Positions 17,805 through 27,692 of a stretch of 64,000 nt of DNA are shown here, piece after piece. The DNA lies in NCBI RefSeq assembly GCF_001465595.2, contig NZ_CP013481.2, positions 1,426,001-1,490,000 of the forward strand. Direction: 5' to 3'. The stretch comes from Pandoraea apista (GTDB taxonomy: Bacteria; Pseudomonadota; Gammaproteobacteria; Burkholderiales; Burkholderiaceae). The position numbers and the translations under genes are program-made. The notes under the pieces were generated by a model, which was given only the letters and a program-made list of their open reading frames with translations, did no database searches and was not told the DNA's origin. Position 1 is the stretch's first letter. Every line of letters starts with the position of its first letter.

Positions 17805-19073
17805 ATGTCATCGAAAATCGATTGCCGAACCCGCTTCGGAATGCTAACTGGCATGTCCGCGAGCCTGATCACCAGTGTTCTCCTGCTCGCCGCCTGCTCG
17901 GATCGCGGCGAGAAGGACACTGCCGATGCCACGCCCGAAGCCGTTGTACGCACGGTCGAGCGTCGCGCCGAGCCGCTCACGACTCAGCAACCGGGACGCC
18001 TGGAGGCTTTCCGCAGTGCCGACGTGCGCGCCCGTGCGAGTGGTGTGGTCATCGAGCGCCGCTATCAGGAAGGCCAGAAGGTCGCCAAGGGAGACGTGCT
18101 GTTCCGCATCGACCCGCAACCGCTGTCGGCGGCGCTCGACGCCGCTCGCGGCGCGCTCGCCAAAGCGCAGGCCGAGCATGATTCGGCCCGTGACAAGATC
18201 GAACGCTATCGGGGCCTGCTCGAAGAGCGTGCGATCAGCGCCCGCGAAGATGCCGAGTCGCGCGCGGCCGAAGCCCGCGCCCGTGCAGAGGTGCTCGCTG
18301 CCCGGGCAGAAGTCCGTAAGGCGGAACTCAACCTCGGTTATACGAGTGTGGTCTCGCCCATCGCGGGGCGTGTGCGTCGCGCAGAAGTCACCGAAGGCGC
18401 ACTCGTCGGACTCGATTCGGCGACGTTGCTCACGCGCGTGGAGCAGATCGACCCGATCTACGTGAACTTCTCGCAACCGGCCGCCGAGGTCTACGCCATG
18501 ACACGCGATCTGCGCGCGGGCAAGCTGCAACATGGCAGCGAGTCGGCTGCGCCACAGGTACACGTGACCTTGCCCGACGGGCGCGCGTACACGTTGCCCG
18601 GCAAGCTGCTCTTCACCGATCTGGCGGTCGACCCGGGCACGGACACTATCGCCATGCGCGCCTTGCTGCCAAACCCGGACGGCGTGCTGCTGCCGGGCGC
18701 CTTCGTGAAGGTGAGCATGCAGGGGGCGGTCAATCCGAACGTCGTTCGCGTGCCGCGCGAATCGCTCACCCGCACGGCCGATGGCGCTGTGGTGCGTGTG
18801 GTCGATGCGCAGGGCAAGGTACACGACACCAAGGTGCATGCCGAAGCGATCGACGGCCATGACTGGCTGGTGACGGACGGTCTCAAAGGTGGCGAGAAGG
18901 TCATCGTGCAGAACGTCGCGCAGTTCGCCGACGGCATGCAAGTCAAGCTCAAGGAAGCCGCCACGGACGCCGCCGCCAAAGCGCAACCGCCTCGTGACGC
19001 GAAGCCGCAAGACAACGCCAAACCGGTAGAGCCCGCACGGGCTGGTCCGGCCTCCAACGCGGAGACGCAATAA
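17805..19073 (+). CDS. RND efflux periplasmic adaptor (AcrA/MexA type)
   Basis: A 422-aa membrane-fusion lipoprotein linking the inner-membrane pump to the outer-membrane channel. A lipobox LLLAAC places the lipidated Cys at residue 31. A lipoyl-like domain follows (SADVRARASGVVIERRYQEG then KVAKGDVLFRID), then an alpha-hairpin rich in Ala/Arg/Glu (residues ~110-190), the second lipoyl half (YTSVVSPIAGRVRRAEVTEG) and the beta-barrel domain. The tail is low-complexity Ala/Lys/Pro. The start is uncertain: ATGs at residues 13 and 17 would give a more ordinary signal peptide. First gene of a three-gene RND operon, 2 bp before the pump gene. Confidence 0.92.
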   Translation: MSSKIDCRTRFGMLTGMSASLITSVLLLAACSDRGEKDTADATPEAVVRTVERRAEPLTTQQPGRLEAFRSADVRARASGVVIERRYQEGQKVAKGDVLFRIDPQPLSAALDAARGALAKAQAEHDSARDKIERYRGLLEERAISAREDAESRAAEARARAEVLAARAEVRKAELNLGYTSVVSPIAGRVRRAEVTEGALVGLDSATLLTRVEQIDPIYVNFSQPAAEVYAMTRDLRAGKLQHGSESAAPQVHVTLPDGRAYTLPGKLLFTDLAVDPGTDTIAMRALLPNPDGVLLPGAFVKVSMQGAVNPNVVRVPRESLTRTADGAVVRVVDAQGKVHDTKVHAEAIDGHDWLVTDGLKGGEKVIVQNVAQFADGMQVKLKEAATDAAAKAQPPRDAKPQDNAKPVEPARAGPASNAETQ

Positions 19074-19075
19074 CC

Positions 19076-22000
19076 ATGGCCCGTTTCTTTATTGATCGCC
19101 CGGTCTTTGCCTGGGTGATTTCACTGTTGATTACGCTGGTGGGCGTGCTCGCGATCCGGGCGCTGCCCGTCGCCCAGTACCCCGACATCGCACCGCCGAC
19201 AGTCAGCGTGTGGAGTAGCTATCCGGGCGCTTCGGCGAAGGTGGTCGAAGACTCCGTCACGGCGCTCATCGAACGCCAGATGAACGGCGCACCGGGGCTC
19301 ATGTACACGTCGGCGTCCAGCGGAAATGGCCGTTCGTCGATCAACCTCACCTTCCGTCAGGGCACCAGCCTCGATCTGGCTGCGGTGGAAGTGCAGAACC
19401 GCCTGAAGACCGTCGAATCACGCTTGCCTGAAGTCGTGCGCCGCGACGGCGTGGTGGTGGAGCGTGCCGCCGACAACATTCAAATGGTGGTCACGCTCGC
19501 GTCGGCCAATCCTGCCATTGACGAGTTCGACCTCGGCGAGCTTGCCGCCGCGCAGGTCGTCAATCAGCTCAGGCGGATTCCAGGTGTCGGGCAGGTGCAG
19601 GTCTGGGGCACCGAAAAGGCCATTCGTATCTGGCCCGATGCTGCAAAGCTCGTCGCGCTGGACCTGACAGCGTCGGATGTCGTCTCGAAGGTGCGTGCCT
19701 ACAACGCGCGCGTGACGGTCGGCGATATCGGCGCGGGCGCCACGCCTTCGTCGGCACCCATCAACGCCAACGTGGTGTCGGACAGTGCCTTGTCGACACC
19801 GGAAGCGTTTGCCGATATTCCGTTGCGGGTGCGCGCCGACGGCTCGGCGATTCGCCTGGGCGATGTGGCCCGCGTGGAATTGGGGGCGTCCGATTACAAC
19901 TATTCGTCGCGTGTGGACGGCATGCCGGCCACGGCAATGGCGATCAAACTGGCGGCGGGTTCAAACGCCGTCGAGGTGATGAAGGCGGTGCGCAAGGTGA
20001 TGGACGAGCAATCGGCGCTGTTCCCGGCCGGGGTCTCGTATCAAATCCCCTATGAAACGGCGTCGTTCGTGAAGGTCTCGATTCAGAAGGTCTTGATTAC
20101 GCTGCTCGAGGCCGTGGTGCTGGTGTTTCTGGTGATGTATCTGTTCATGCAGAACCTGCGCGCTACCCTGATTCCGACGCTCGTAGTGCCGGTGGCGTTG
20201 CTGGGCACTTTCGGTGTGCTGCTCGGACTCGGCTATTCGATCAACACCCTCACCATGTTCGGTATGGTGCTGGCGATCGGCATTCTGGTCGACGACGCCA
20301 TCGTCGTGGTCGAGAACACCGAGCGGATCATGGTCGAAGAGGGGCTTTCGCCCTATGCGGCGACCGTCAAGGCGATGTCGCAGATCAGCGGGGCCATCGT
20401 GGGGATTACGGTGGTGCTCGTCACGGTGTTCGTGCCGATGGCGTTCTTCTCGGGCGCGGTGGGCAACATCTACCGGCAGTTCGCGGTCACGCTGGCGGTG
20501 TCGATCGGATTTTCGGCATTCCTCGCACTCTCGCTCACGCCGGCGTTGTGTGCCACGATGTTGCGCCCGATTGCTGCCGGCCACCATGAGAAGCGAGGCT
20601 TCTTCGGCTGGTTCAACCGCACGTTTGCGCTGGGCACCGCGCGCTACACGCGCACGGTCGACAAGACGCTGCGTCGTCCGTGGCGCGCCTATCTGGTCTA
20701 CGGCATTGTGCTGATCGCCGTGCCGCTGGCGTTCATGCGCTTGCCGTCGGCGTTCATTCCCGAGGAAGACACGGGCAGTTTCATGGTGATGGCCTCGGAG
20801 CCGCAGGGGGCGACCCTGCCCGAAGCGATGACTGCGCTCAAGCGTATCGAGAGCTATCTGCTCAAGAACGAGCCGGTCAAGCACGTCTTCGTGCTGGGCG
20901 GATGGAACGAGTTCGGCTCGGGCCCTGGGGGCGGCATGTTGTTCGTCACGCTCAAGGACTGGCATGAACGCACGTCGAAGCATGACAGCGTGCAAGCCGT
21001 CGTCGACCGCGTCAACGAGACATTCGGGGGGCAACCCGACCGCATGATGATGGCGATGAACAGCCCGGCGTTGCCGGAACTGGGCTCGTCGAACGGCTTC
21101 AACCTGCGTTTGCAGGATCGTGCCGGGGTGGGCAAGGATACGCTCGTTGCCGCTCGCGACGAATTGCTGAAAAAGGCTGCACAAGACCCGTTACTCAAAA
21201 ACGTGATCTTTGCGGGACAGGGAGATGTGCCGCAGATCGACGTCACCATCGACCGCCGCAAGATGGAAGCGCTCAAGGTCAGCATGGACGACGTGAACAC
21301 GACGCTCGCCACCATGTTCGGCTCCGACTACGTGGGCGACTTCATGTTGGGCACGGAGAACCGCCGGGTGATCGTGCAGGCGGACGGCAAGCAACGCGTG
21401 TCGCCCGAAGACATCGGCAATCTGCGCGTGCGCAACGTCAACGGCGAAATGGTGCCGCTCTCGACATTCGTCTCGCTCAAGTGGAAGCTCGGCTCGCCGC
21501 AGCTTCGGCGCTACAACGGCTATCCGTCGTTCACGATTCAGGGCGAGGCGGCACCGGGCAAGAGCAGCGGGGAAGCCATGGCGCGCATGGAGCAATTGAT
21601 GACCGAATTGCCCAAGGGCATTGGTTACGAGTGGAGCGGACAGTCGCTCGAAGAGCGTATCTCGGGGGCGCAGGCGCCAATGCTGTTCGCGTTGTCGGTG
21701 CTGATCGTATTCCTGGCGCTCGCGGCCCTCTATGAAAGCTGGGCCATTCCGGCGGCTGTGATCATGGTGGTACCGCTCGGTGTGATCGGGGCGCTGGGCG
21801 CCGTGAGTCTGATGGGCATGCCCAACGACATCTACTTCAAGGTGGGGCTCATTGCGACCATCGGTCTGTCGGCGAAGAACGCGATTCTGATCGTGGAGGT
21901 CGCTAACGATCTGACGAAGCAGGGCATGACGTGGCTCGATGCGGCCGTGGAGGCAGCGCGTTTGCGTCTGCGCCCGATTGTGATGACGTCGCTCGCGTTC

Positions 22001-22231
22001 GGGTTTGGCGTGGTGCCGCTGGCAATTGCCTCGGGGCCGGCGTCGGGCGCACAGCGTGCCATTGGCGTGGCGGTGCTTGGCGGGATTGTGACGGCCACGG
22101 TGCTGGCGATCTTCCTGGTGCCCTTGTTTTTCCTGTTGGTCGGCCGCTTCGTGCGCCGGCCGAAAGCAGACAGTACGGATAGCACGGACGCCTCGCGCGA
22201 GGGTGCGCCAGCCGTCGAGGGGAACGTATGA
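19076..22231 (+). CDS. RND multidrug efflux pump, inner-membrane transporter
   Basis: A 1051-aa HAE1-type RND pump, the standard AcrB/MexB length. It opens with MARFFIDRPVFAWVISLLIT. The proton-relay aspartates are D406-D407 in GILVDDAIVVVENTERI, and GAQRAIGVAVLGGIVTATVL closes the last helices. Two large periplasmic loops (about residues 30-340 and 560-870) form the porter and docking domains. The ATG follows the adaptor stop by 2 bp and its own stop overlaps the channel gene start (ATGA). Proton-driven export of a range of drugs is expected; the actual substrates are unknown. Confidence 0.96.
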   Translation: MARFFIDRPVFAWVISLLITLVGVLAIRALPVAQYPDIAPPTVSVWSSYPGASAKVVEDSVTALIERQMNGAPGLMYTSASSGNGRSSINLTFRQGTSLDLAAVEVQNRLKTVESRLPEVVRRDGVVVERAADNIQMVVTLASANPAIDEFDLGELAAAQVVNQLRRIPGVGQVQVWGTEKAIRIWPDAAKLVALDLTASDVVSKVRAYNARVTVGDIGAGATPSSAPINANVVSDSALSTPEAFADIPLRVRADGSAIRLGDVARVELGASDYNYSSRVDGMPATAMAIKLAAGSNAVEVMKAVRKVMDEQSALFPAGVSYQIPYETASFVKVSIQKVLITLLEAVVLVFLVMYLFMQNLRATLIPTLVVPVALLGTFGVLLGLGYSINTLTMFGMVLAIGILVDDAIVVVENTERIMVEEGLSPYAATVKAMSQISGAIVGITVVLVTVFVPMAFFSGAVGNIYRQFAVTLAVSIGFSAFLALSLTPALCATMLRPIAAGHHEKRGFFGWFNRTFALGTARYTRTVDKTLRRPWRAYLVYGIVLIAVPLAFMRLPSAFIPEEDTGSFMVMASEPQGATLPEAMTALKRIESYLLKNEPVKHVFVLGGWNEFGSGPGGGMLFVTLKDWHERTSKHDSVQAVVDRVNETFGGQPDRMMMAMNSPALPELGSSNGFNLRLQDRAGVGKDTLVAARDELLKKAAQDPLLKNVIFAGQGDVPQIDVTIDRRKMEALKVSMDDVNTTLATMFGSDYVGDFMLGTENRRVIVQADGKQRVSPEDIGNLRVRNVNGEMVPLSTFVSLKWKLGSPQLRRYNGYPSFTIQGEAAPGKSSGEAMARMEQLMTELPKGIGYEWSGQSLEERISGAQAPMLFALSVLIVFLALAALYESWAIPAAVIMVVPLGVIGALGAVSLMGMPNDIYFKVGLIATIGLSAKNAILIVEVANDLTKQGMTWLDAAVEAARLRLRPIVMTSLAFGFGVVPLAIASGPASGAQRAIGVAVLGGIVTATVLAIFLVPLFFLLVGRFVRRPKADSTDSTDASREGAPAVEGNV

Positions 22232-23691
22232 CAATGTTTCAAACCCGCATACGCGGGATCGCTGTGGCGAGTGTGTGTCTGATCGCATTGCTGGGCGGAT
22301 GCACGCTGGCGCCGACGTATGAACGCCCGGCGGCGCCGATGCCCACCACGTATGAAGCCGCCCCGTCGGGCAGCGAAGTTCAGCTCGCGCTGGCCGAGCC
22401 GCTCACGGCCGACGCGGACTGGGCCGACGTGTTCACCGATCCGGGTTTGCGCACGCTGATTCGCCGCGCGCTTGAGCAGAATCGCGACTTGCGTCTGGCG
22501 TCGTTGCGCGTGCAGGAAGCGCGAGCGCTCTATGGTATCGAGGCGGCCAATCTGCTGCCGAGCGTGCAGGCGGGCGGCACGTTCTCCCGCCAGCGCTACT
22601 CCGGTTCGGCAGGTTTGCCGGATAGCAGCAGCAATACCGCCGGCGGCTACGTGGCGAACGACTTGCGCGCCACAGCCGGGGTGAGCGCGTTCGAACTCGA
22701 TTTCTTCGGACGCGTTCGCAGCTTGCGCGACGCGGCTTTGCAAGCGTATCTGGCGAGCGAAGAAGCGCAGCGCGCCGCACAGGTGAGTCTGGTGGCGGAG
22801 GTGGCAACGTCTTACATCGGACTCGTGGCGATCAACGAGCAGATCGCTTACGCTCGTGAGGTGCTATCGGCTCGCGAAGAAGGTATTCGGGTGATTCGCC
22901 TGCGCGCTGAGCGCGGACTGGTCGATGATCTCGATCTGAACACCGAGACCACGCAGGTCGAAGTGGCGCGAGCGGCGTTGGCTGCGCGCGAGCGTCAGCG
23001 CAGCGAGATCGTGCATGCGTTGCAGATTCTCACCGGCGATGTCGGTGCGAAGCCGGTGGCGGCGGCCACGCTCGACGACGCGTTCGTCGTGCCCGTCGCG
23101 GCCGGGTTGCCTTCATCGCTGCTGATGCGCCGCCCGGACATTCGTCAGGCGGAAGCACAACTGCGCGCCGCCAACGCGAATATCGGCGCAGCACGCGCGG
23201 CCTTCTTTCCGTCGATCAAGCTGACGACAGATATCGGTACGGCCAGCGCGCGCTTCTCGGATCTGTTCAGTGCGGGTACCGGCGTGTGGTCGTTCATGCC
23301 GCAGATCACCGTGCCGATCTTCGAAGGCGGCCGCAACCTGCAAGGGCTGAATCTGGCGAACGTGCGCAAGGAGATGGCCGTCGTGACCTACGAACGTGCC
23401 ATTCAGACGGCGTTCGCGGAAGTGGACGACACCCTGGCCGCAAAAGAACTGTTGGCGCGTCAGTTTCAGGCGCAAAAGCGGGTGTCGGACGGCGAGCGCG
23501 AGCGACTTCGTCTGGCCAAGCGCCGCTACGTCAACGGTGTGGCCAGCTATCTCGAACTACTCGATGCACAGCGCAGCGAGTTTCAGGCCGCGCAACAACT
23601 GATCGACGTAAAGCAGCGGGTGCTGGTCAATCAAGTCGCCCTGTATCGCGCGTTGGGGGGCGGCTGGTCGCCGCAGACCAGTGCTTCCTGA
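22228..23691 (+). CDS. RND outer-membrane channel lipoprotein (NodT/OprM family)
   Basis: A 487-aa TolC-like channel. The signal peptide ends in the lipobox LLGGC near residue 25, followed by TLAPTYERP as in OprM/OprN-type lipoproteins. Two outer-membrane efflux repeats follow, with the conserved LLMRRPDIRQAEAQLRAANA at about residue 300 and GGGWSPQ at the end. Translationally coupled to the pump gene. Forms the exit duct of the tripartite system. A strong terminator lies just downstream. Confidence 0.95.
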   Translation: MTMFQTRIRGIAVASVCLIALLGGCTLAPTYERPAAPMPTTYEAAPSGSEVQLALAEPLTADADWADVFTDPGLRTLIRRALEQNRDLRLASLRVQEARALYGIEAANLLPSVQAGGTFSRQRYSGSAGLPDSSSNTAGGYVANDLRATAGVSAFELDFFGRVRSLRDAALQAYLASEEAQRAAQVSLVAEVATSYIGLVAINEQIAYAREVLSAREEGIRVIRLRAERGLVDDLDLNTETTQVEVARAALAARERQRSEIVHALQILTGDVGAKPVAAATLDDAFVVPVAAGLPSSLLMRRPDIRQAEAQLRAANANIGAARAAFFPSIKLTTDIGTASARFSDLFSAGTGVWSFMPQITVPIFEGGRNLQGLNLANVRKEMAVVTYERAIQTAFAEVDDTLAAKELLARQFQAQKRVSDGERERLRLAKRRYVNGVASYLELLDAQRSEFQAAQQLIDVKQRVLVNQVALYRALGGGWSPQTSAS

Positions 23692-23718
23692 TACCTGGCT
23701 GTTCGTCTGGCATCACGC

Positions 23719-23754
23719 AAAACCCCGCCGGGTCTTACGATCCGGCGGGGTTTT
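23719..23754. terminator. Bidirectional terminator after the RND operon
   Basis: CCCCGCCGG and CCGGCGGGG form a 9-bp stem flanked by AAAA on the left and TTTT on the right. It can terminate both the RND operon and the convergent nitroreductase gene. Confidence 0.92.
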
Positions 23755-23800
23755 GTTTGTGGGGCCCGGCGCGGTTGACGACAGCGCGAGGACAGCGGCG

Positions 23801-24397
23801 TCAGAACGCGAAACGGCCCTCTGCGGCGATCTTCGACAGCGGCTCGCGCGGGCTCGGAACTTCGCGAGCACGCAGGCCTTCGGGCAGTGTGGCGGGGTCG
23901 CCGGGGCGGCCAATGGCGACGGCCGCTTCGATCTTGTACTTCGGCGACAGATCGAGTTCGTTACGAATCTTGTCGTGCTCGATACCTGCCATGGCGTGCG
24001 TTGCCCAGCCCGAGAGCGAAGCTTGCAGCGCGAGGTAGCCCCATGCCGCGCCAGCGTCGAACGCATGGGTCGGGGCGGGCACTTCCTGGTCGCTGCCCGG
24101 CGGCGTCAGCGTGGACTTCGAGATCACGATGACGATGGCTGCGGCGTGCTTCGCCCAGCTCTGGTTGAATTCGTTGAGGAAGCCGACGAACTGTTCCCAG
24201 TGCGGCGTGCCCCGGCGTGCGTAGACAAAGCGCCACGGCTGGGCGTTGTATGCCGACGGCGCCCAACGGGCGGCTTCGAAGAACGACAGCAGCGTGGCTT
24301 CCGGCAGCGTTTCGTCGGTGTAGGCGCGCGGCGACCAGCGGGCAACGAACTGCGGGTCGATGGGGTGGTCGGCTTGGCGGGCGGTCGTGTCGGGCAT
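23801..24397 (-). CDS. Nitroreductase-family flavoprotein
   Basis: A 198-aa FMN-binding oxidoreductase of the nitroreductase superfamily. It has RWSPRAYTDETL at the start (FMN phosphate contacts), AARWAPSAYNAQPWRFVYA, and the closing GRPGD segment of about residue 165. Expected to be a cytoplasmic dimer that reduces nitro or quinone compounds with NAD(P)H. It is divergent from a LysR regulator 115 bp away, a common arrangement for an inducible oxidoreductase. Substrate unknown. Confidence 0.93.
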   Translation of the reverse strand: MPDTTARQADHPIDPQFVARWSPRAYTDETLPEATLLSFFEAARWAPSAYNAQPWRFVYARRGTPHWEQFVGFLNEFNQSWAKHAAAIVIVISKSTLTPPGSDQEVPAPTHAFDAGAAWGYLALQASLSGWATHAMAGIEHDKIRNELDLSPKYKIEAAVAIGRPGDPATLPEGLRAREVPSPREPLSKIAAEGRFAF

Positions 24398-24512
24398 GCG
24401 AATGTCTCGTCGGCGAAAAAGGCTCAGTGGATCCCGAGCGGGTGGCTAGGATACCGTGCGAGCGTGCCGATCCCAACCAATATCGCCGCATGTACATATA
24501 TCATCACGCCTC

Positions 24513-25466
24513 ATGAACACCTTAAAGAACATGCGGATCTTCGTGCGCGTGGCCGATGCGGCCAGCTTTGCCGGTGCGGCGCGCTCACTCGACATGACGA
24601 CGGCGCAGGTGTCGAAGGCGGTCTCCGAGCTGGAAGCGCACTTGCGCACCCGCCTGCTGCACCGTACGACACGCAAGCTGGCGCTGACTGACGCGGGCAA
24701 ACGCTATCTGGGCCGCTGCCGCGACATCATCTCGCTCGTCGACGACTCGGAAGCCGAAGCGGGCGCAGCAAGTGCGGCACCCGCCGGCACGCTACGTTTG
24801 CATGCGCCGGCCAGCTTCGGACAGGTGTTCGTGATTCCCGCGCTCGCCCGGTTTCTTGAGCGGTACCCGGAGGTCGAGGCAGACCTTTTGCTGTCGTCGC
24901 GCGTGCCCGATCTACTGGAAGAGAATATCGATGTCTCGCTGCGACTCGCCACGTCGCAGTTGCCCGACTCCGGTCTTGTGTCGGCGCGGATCTGCCGTAT
25001 GGCGTCGGTGTTGTGCGCTGCGCCGCAATACCTCGACAAGCACGGCGCCCCGGCGTCGCTCGACGAATTGGCGCAGCACACGCAAGTTCGTCTCGTCGCA
25101 CCGCATTACTCGGTCGATCACTGGGATTTCGACGGCCCGGACGGCCGCGTGAAGTTGCCGGTGCCCTCGGCGCGCTTGCGGGTGAACACCGCCGACTCGT
25201 TGGCGGCGGCGCTGATCAGTGGTTGCGGTGTCGGGCCGGTGCCGTTGCTCTCGGCACTTCCGGCGTTGCGCAGCGGCACGCTGATTCGTGTGCTGCCGGC
25301 CTATGAAATGCAGGGGACAAATGTCTATGCGGTCTACGCGTCGCGCCTGTATCTCGACGCCAAGGTCAAGACGTGGATCGCGTTTCTGCAAGGGTTTGTG
25401 GAGCAGGCGCTGGCGGCGCCAGACGCCGCAGCGTTAGCGCCGCAGCCGCAATCAGCAGGCCGATAG
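24513..25466 (+). CDS. LysR-family transcriptional regulator
   Basis: A 317-aa LysR regulator of the group that begins MNTLKNMRIFVRVADAASF. The HTH is GAARSLDMTTAQVSKAVSEL; the effector-binding domain runs from about residue 90 to 295, and an Ala/Pro-rich tail follows. I chose the ATG at 24513 from family alignment; the frame is open from 24456. It is divergent from the nitroreductase gene, its probable target. Its last 101 bases overlap, tail to tail, the end of the MFS gene on the other strand, and both overlapping tails are low-complexity. Confidence 0.92.
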   Translation: MNTLKNMRIFVRVADAASFAGAARSLDMTTAQVSKAVSELEAHLRTRLLHRTTRKLALTDAGKRYLGRCRDIISLVDDSEAEAGAASAAPAGTLRLHAPASFGQVFVIPALARFLERYPEVEADLLLSSRVPDLLEENIDVSLRLATSQLPDSGLVSARICRMASVLCAAPQYLDKHGAPASLDELAQHTQVRLVAPHYSVDHWDFDGPDGRVKLPVPSARLRVNTADSLAAALISGCGVGPVPLLSALPALRSGTLIRVLPAYEMQGTNVYAVYASRLYLDAKVKTWIAFLQGFVEQALAAPDAAALAPQPQSAGR

Positions 25467-26598
25467 CGAGCGAGACCCAGAGAATCGCGGCATCGCCCCA
25501 GTGCTCGCGTGCCACGGCATATCCCCATGGGGCAACGGCAGACAGCGCAAACGCAGGCGTGAGCAAAGTGCCCAGCGCGCGTGCGTAGGCCTCGGGGGCA
25601 AAGAGTTCGAGTGGCAGGCTGGCACGCAACAGGGTAGCCAGACCATTCAGGGCGCCATACGTGAAAATGAACACGCCCGCGGCGTAGACCGACGAGAGGC
25701 CGGCAAGCCCCAGTGCGAAGCACAGTGGCAGTCCGCCGCCCACCACGAGATTGAGTTTGATAGCGCTTGCCTGACGCGGCTGAAGCCATTCGAGCGTACG
25801 TGCGCACACCTGACCCAATCCCCAAAGCGCGGCGAGCCCGGCCGGTAGTCCCTGAGCGCCGAGCAGCGACGTGAGATGCGCCGCCAGCCCCGAGGACAGA
25901 ATTGCTACCAGCGTCATGACCGCACAGTAAAGCAGGGCGGGTGTGCGGGGCAGCGGTGAGCGCGTGTGGCGAGGCGCATGCGCGGCAGGCATCCGCGGGG
26001 GTGTCGGTGGCAAGCTGCGCAGCAACGCCCAGGCGAGAAGACCGAAGAGACCGTAGACGAACACACCGGTCCGCCATCCCCAGGTATCGCCCAGCCAGTT
26101 GCCCAGCGGCCAGAAGACGGTCGTTGCGAGTCCGCCCATGAGTGTGATCTGCGTCATCGGTCGGCGCGCAGCGGGTCCGTAGAGGGCCGCGAGCGTGGCG
26201 AACGCCGCGTCGTAAAGCGATAGGCGCATGCCAACACCGAGCAGGCACCACGCCGCGTAGCACTGCACGAGGGTCGTGCTGGTGCCTAGCACCGCACAAC
26301 CCGCCGAGCAGACAAGCGTGCCGGTACACATGACCCGGCGCCCCCCCATCCGCTCGATCCAGCGGCCTGAGAGCGGCGAGATCGCGGCCATCACGAGCAT
26401 GGCGAGCGACGGCCCGGCAAATACCCACGTTTGCGGCCATCCGGTCGTTTGTGCGATACGCCACGCGAAAGCGCCGGGCAGGTAAAAGCTCACTCCCCAG
26501 TTGATCAATTGCGCGAGGCCGAGGGTGATGACGGTGGGCATGGCGGGAGAGGGCGGTGACGAAACCGGAGAACCGATGGGGCGAAGAGACGTTTGCAT
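25366..26598 (-). CDS. MFS transporter
   Basis: A 410-aa major facilitator with about 12 hydrophobic helices. It has GLAQLINWGVSFYLPGAFAW at helix 1, SPLSGRWIERMGGRRVMCTG at the loop 2-3 signature, and a second half beginning near residue 210. I chose the ATG at 26598; the frame is open to 26694 and the shoulder sequence there is not hydrophobic or family-like. It is divergent from a LysR regulator 66 bp away, which probably controls it. Substrate and direction are unknown; the N-terminal half resembles small-molecule permeases of the YnfM/CynX-like group only loosely. Confidence 0.88.
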   Translation of the reverse strand: MQTSLRPIGSPVSSPPSPAMPTVITLGLAQLINWGVSFYLPGAFAWRIAQTTGWPQTWVFAGPSLAMLVMAAISPLSGRWIERMGGRRVMCTGTLVCSAGCAVLGTSTTLVQCYAAWCLLGVGMRLSLYDAAFATLAALYGPAARRPMTQITLMGGLATTVFWPLGNWLGDTWGWRTGVFVYGLFGLLAWALLRSLPPTPPRMPAAHAPRHTRSPLPRTPALLYCAVMTLVAILSSGLAAHLTSLLGAQGLPAGLAALWGLGQVCARTLEWLQPRQASAIKLNLVVGGGLPLCFALGLAGLSSVYAAGVFIFTYGALNGLATLLRASLPLELFAPEAYARALGTLLTPAFALSAVAPWGYAVAREHWGDAAILWVSLAIGLLIAAAALTLRRLAPPAPAPQTLAETRSTS

Positions 26599-26664
26599 GG
26601 TGCGCCGATAGCATCTCTTGGTAAAGTCTTGGCATCTTATCCGGCTCATAAGGAAAACTTTGAG

Positions 26665-27558
26665 ATGCGCCGCCTGAATCTGGACCAGCTTCACACGTTT
26701 TCCGAGGTCGTCGACGCCGGGAGTTTCTCTGCGGCTGCCACTCGCCTCGACCTGTCGCAGCCAGCCGTGAGCTTGCAGGTTCGCCAGCTTGAGCTGCGGC
26801 TCAATGTCAGGTTGATCGAGCGTGTAGGCAAACGGCTCAAGCCGACATCTGCCGGGCTGACATTACTGGAGCACGCCCGGCGCATCGACGCCACTGTCGA
26901 AGAAGCCATGCAGGCGTTGTCGAGCCACGCGAGCGATGTGGCGGGCGAAGTGGCGATCGGAACCGGGGCGACGGCCTGCATTCATCTGTTACCGCCGATT
27001 CTGCGGGCGATGCGCAAGCGCCATCCGATGCTCGACATTCGCGTGAGTACCGGTAACACGGACGACGTGGTGGCCGCGGTGACCGAGAATCGGCTGGACA
27101 TCGGACTCGTTACATTGCCTGCCGCCGGGCGCAGCCTGCACGTCACGCCGGTGTTGCGCGACGAGTTTGTTGCCATCGCTCCCCTCAAGGATGAAGGCTG
27201 GACAGCCGAGGTCACGCCAGACAAGCTCGTTGCGTCGCCGATGGTCGCGTTCGAGTCGGGTAGCAGCACGCGGTTGTTGATCGACGAGTGGTTTCTGCAA
27301 GCCGGATTGCGCGTGCGGCCGGTCATGGCGCTGGGCAGCATCGAAGCGATCAAGGAAATGGTGGCGGCGGGATTGGGCTACAGCATCGTGCCGCGCATGT
27401 CGGTGGCCGCCGCGCATTACCGGCGTGGACTGCGCATCTCGGCGCTCGTTCCGGAATTGTCGAGAACGCTTGCGATTGTCGTGCGTCAGGATAAACCGCT
27501 CACACCGGGATTGCGCAAAGTTATGTCGGCATTGGAGACGTTGAATAATGCCGCATAA
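26665..27558 (+). CDS. LysR-family transcriptional regulator
   Basis: A 297-aa LysR regulator. The HTH is AAATRLDLSQPAVSLQVRQL, the dimer helix follows, and the effector domain (residues ~90-297) has GYSIVPRMSV near its end. It resembles the CysL/GltC-type group that senses a small metabolite. The ATG at 26665 follows AGGA; a longer frame begins at 26593 inside the divergent MFS promoter. Divergent from, and probably regulating, the MFS gene. Confidence 0.92.
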   Translation: MRRLNLDQLHTFSEVVDAGSFSAAATRLDLSQPAVSLQVRQLELRLNVRLIERVGKRLKPTSAGLTLLEHARRIDATVEEAMQALSSHASDVAGEVAIGTGATACIHLLPPILRAMRKRHPMLDIRVSTGNTDDVVAAVTENRLDIGLVTLPAAGRSLHVTPVLRDEFVAIAPLKDEGWTAEVTPDKLVASPMVAFESGSSTRLLIDEWFLQAGLRVRPVMALGSIEAIKEMVAAGLGYSIVPRMSVAAAHYRRGLRISALVPELSRTLAIVVRQDKPLTPGLRKVMSALETLNNAA

Positions 27559-27692
27559 TTTTCAATGCGTAAATGATTGGCACTCCGCGTTAAAAGACCT
27601 GTTGTTTGATGAACAAAATTACTACCCGCAAACCATAAGGCTAGGACTACAATGCGCGAATATCGGCACTTCGCCGGAAAATACTAAGAAAC

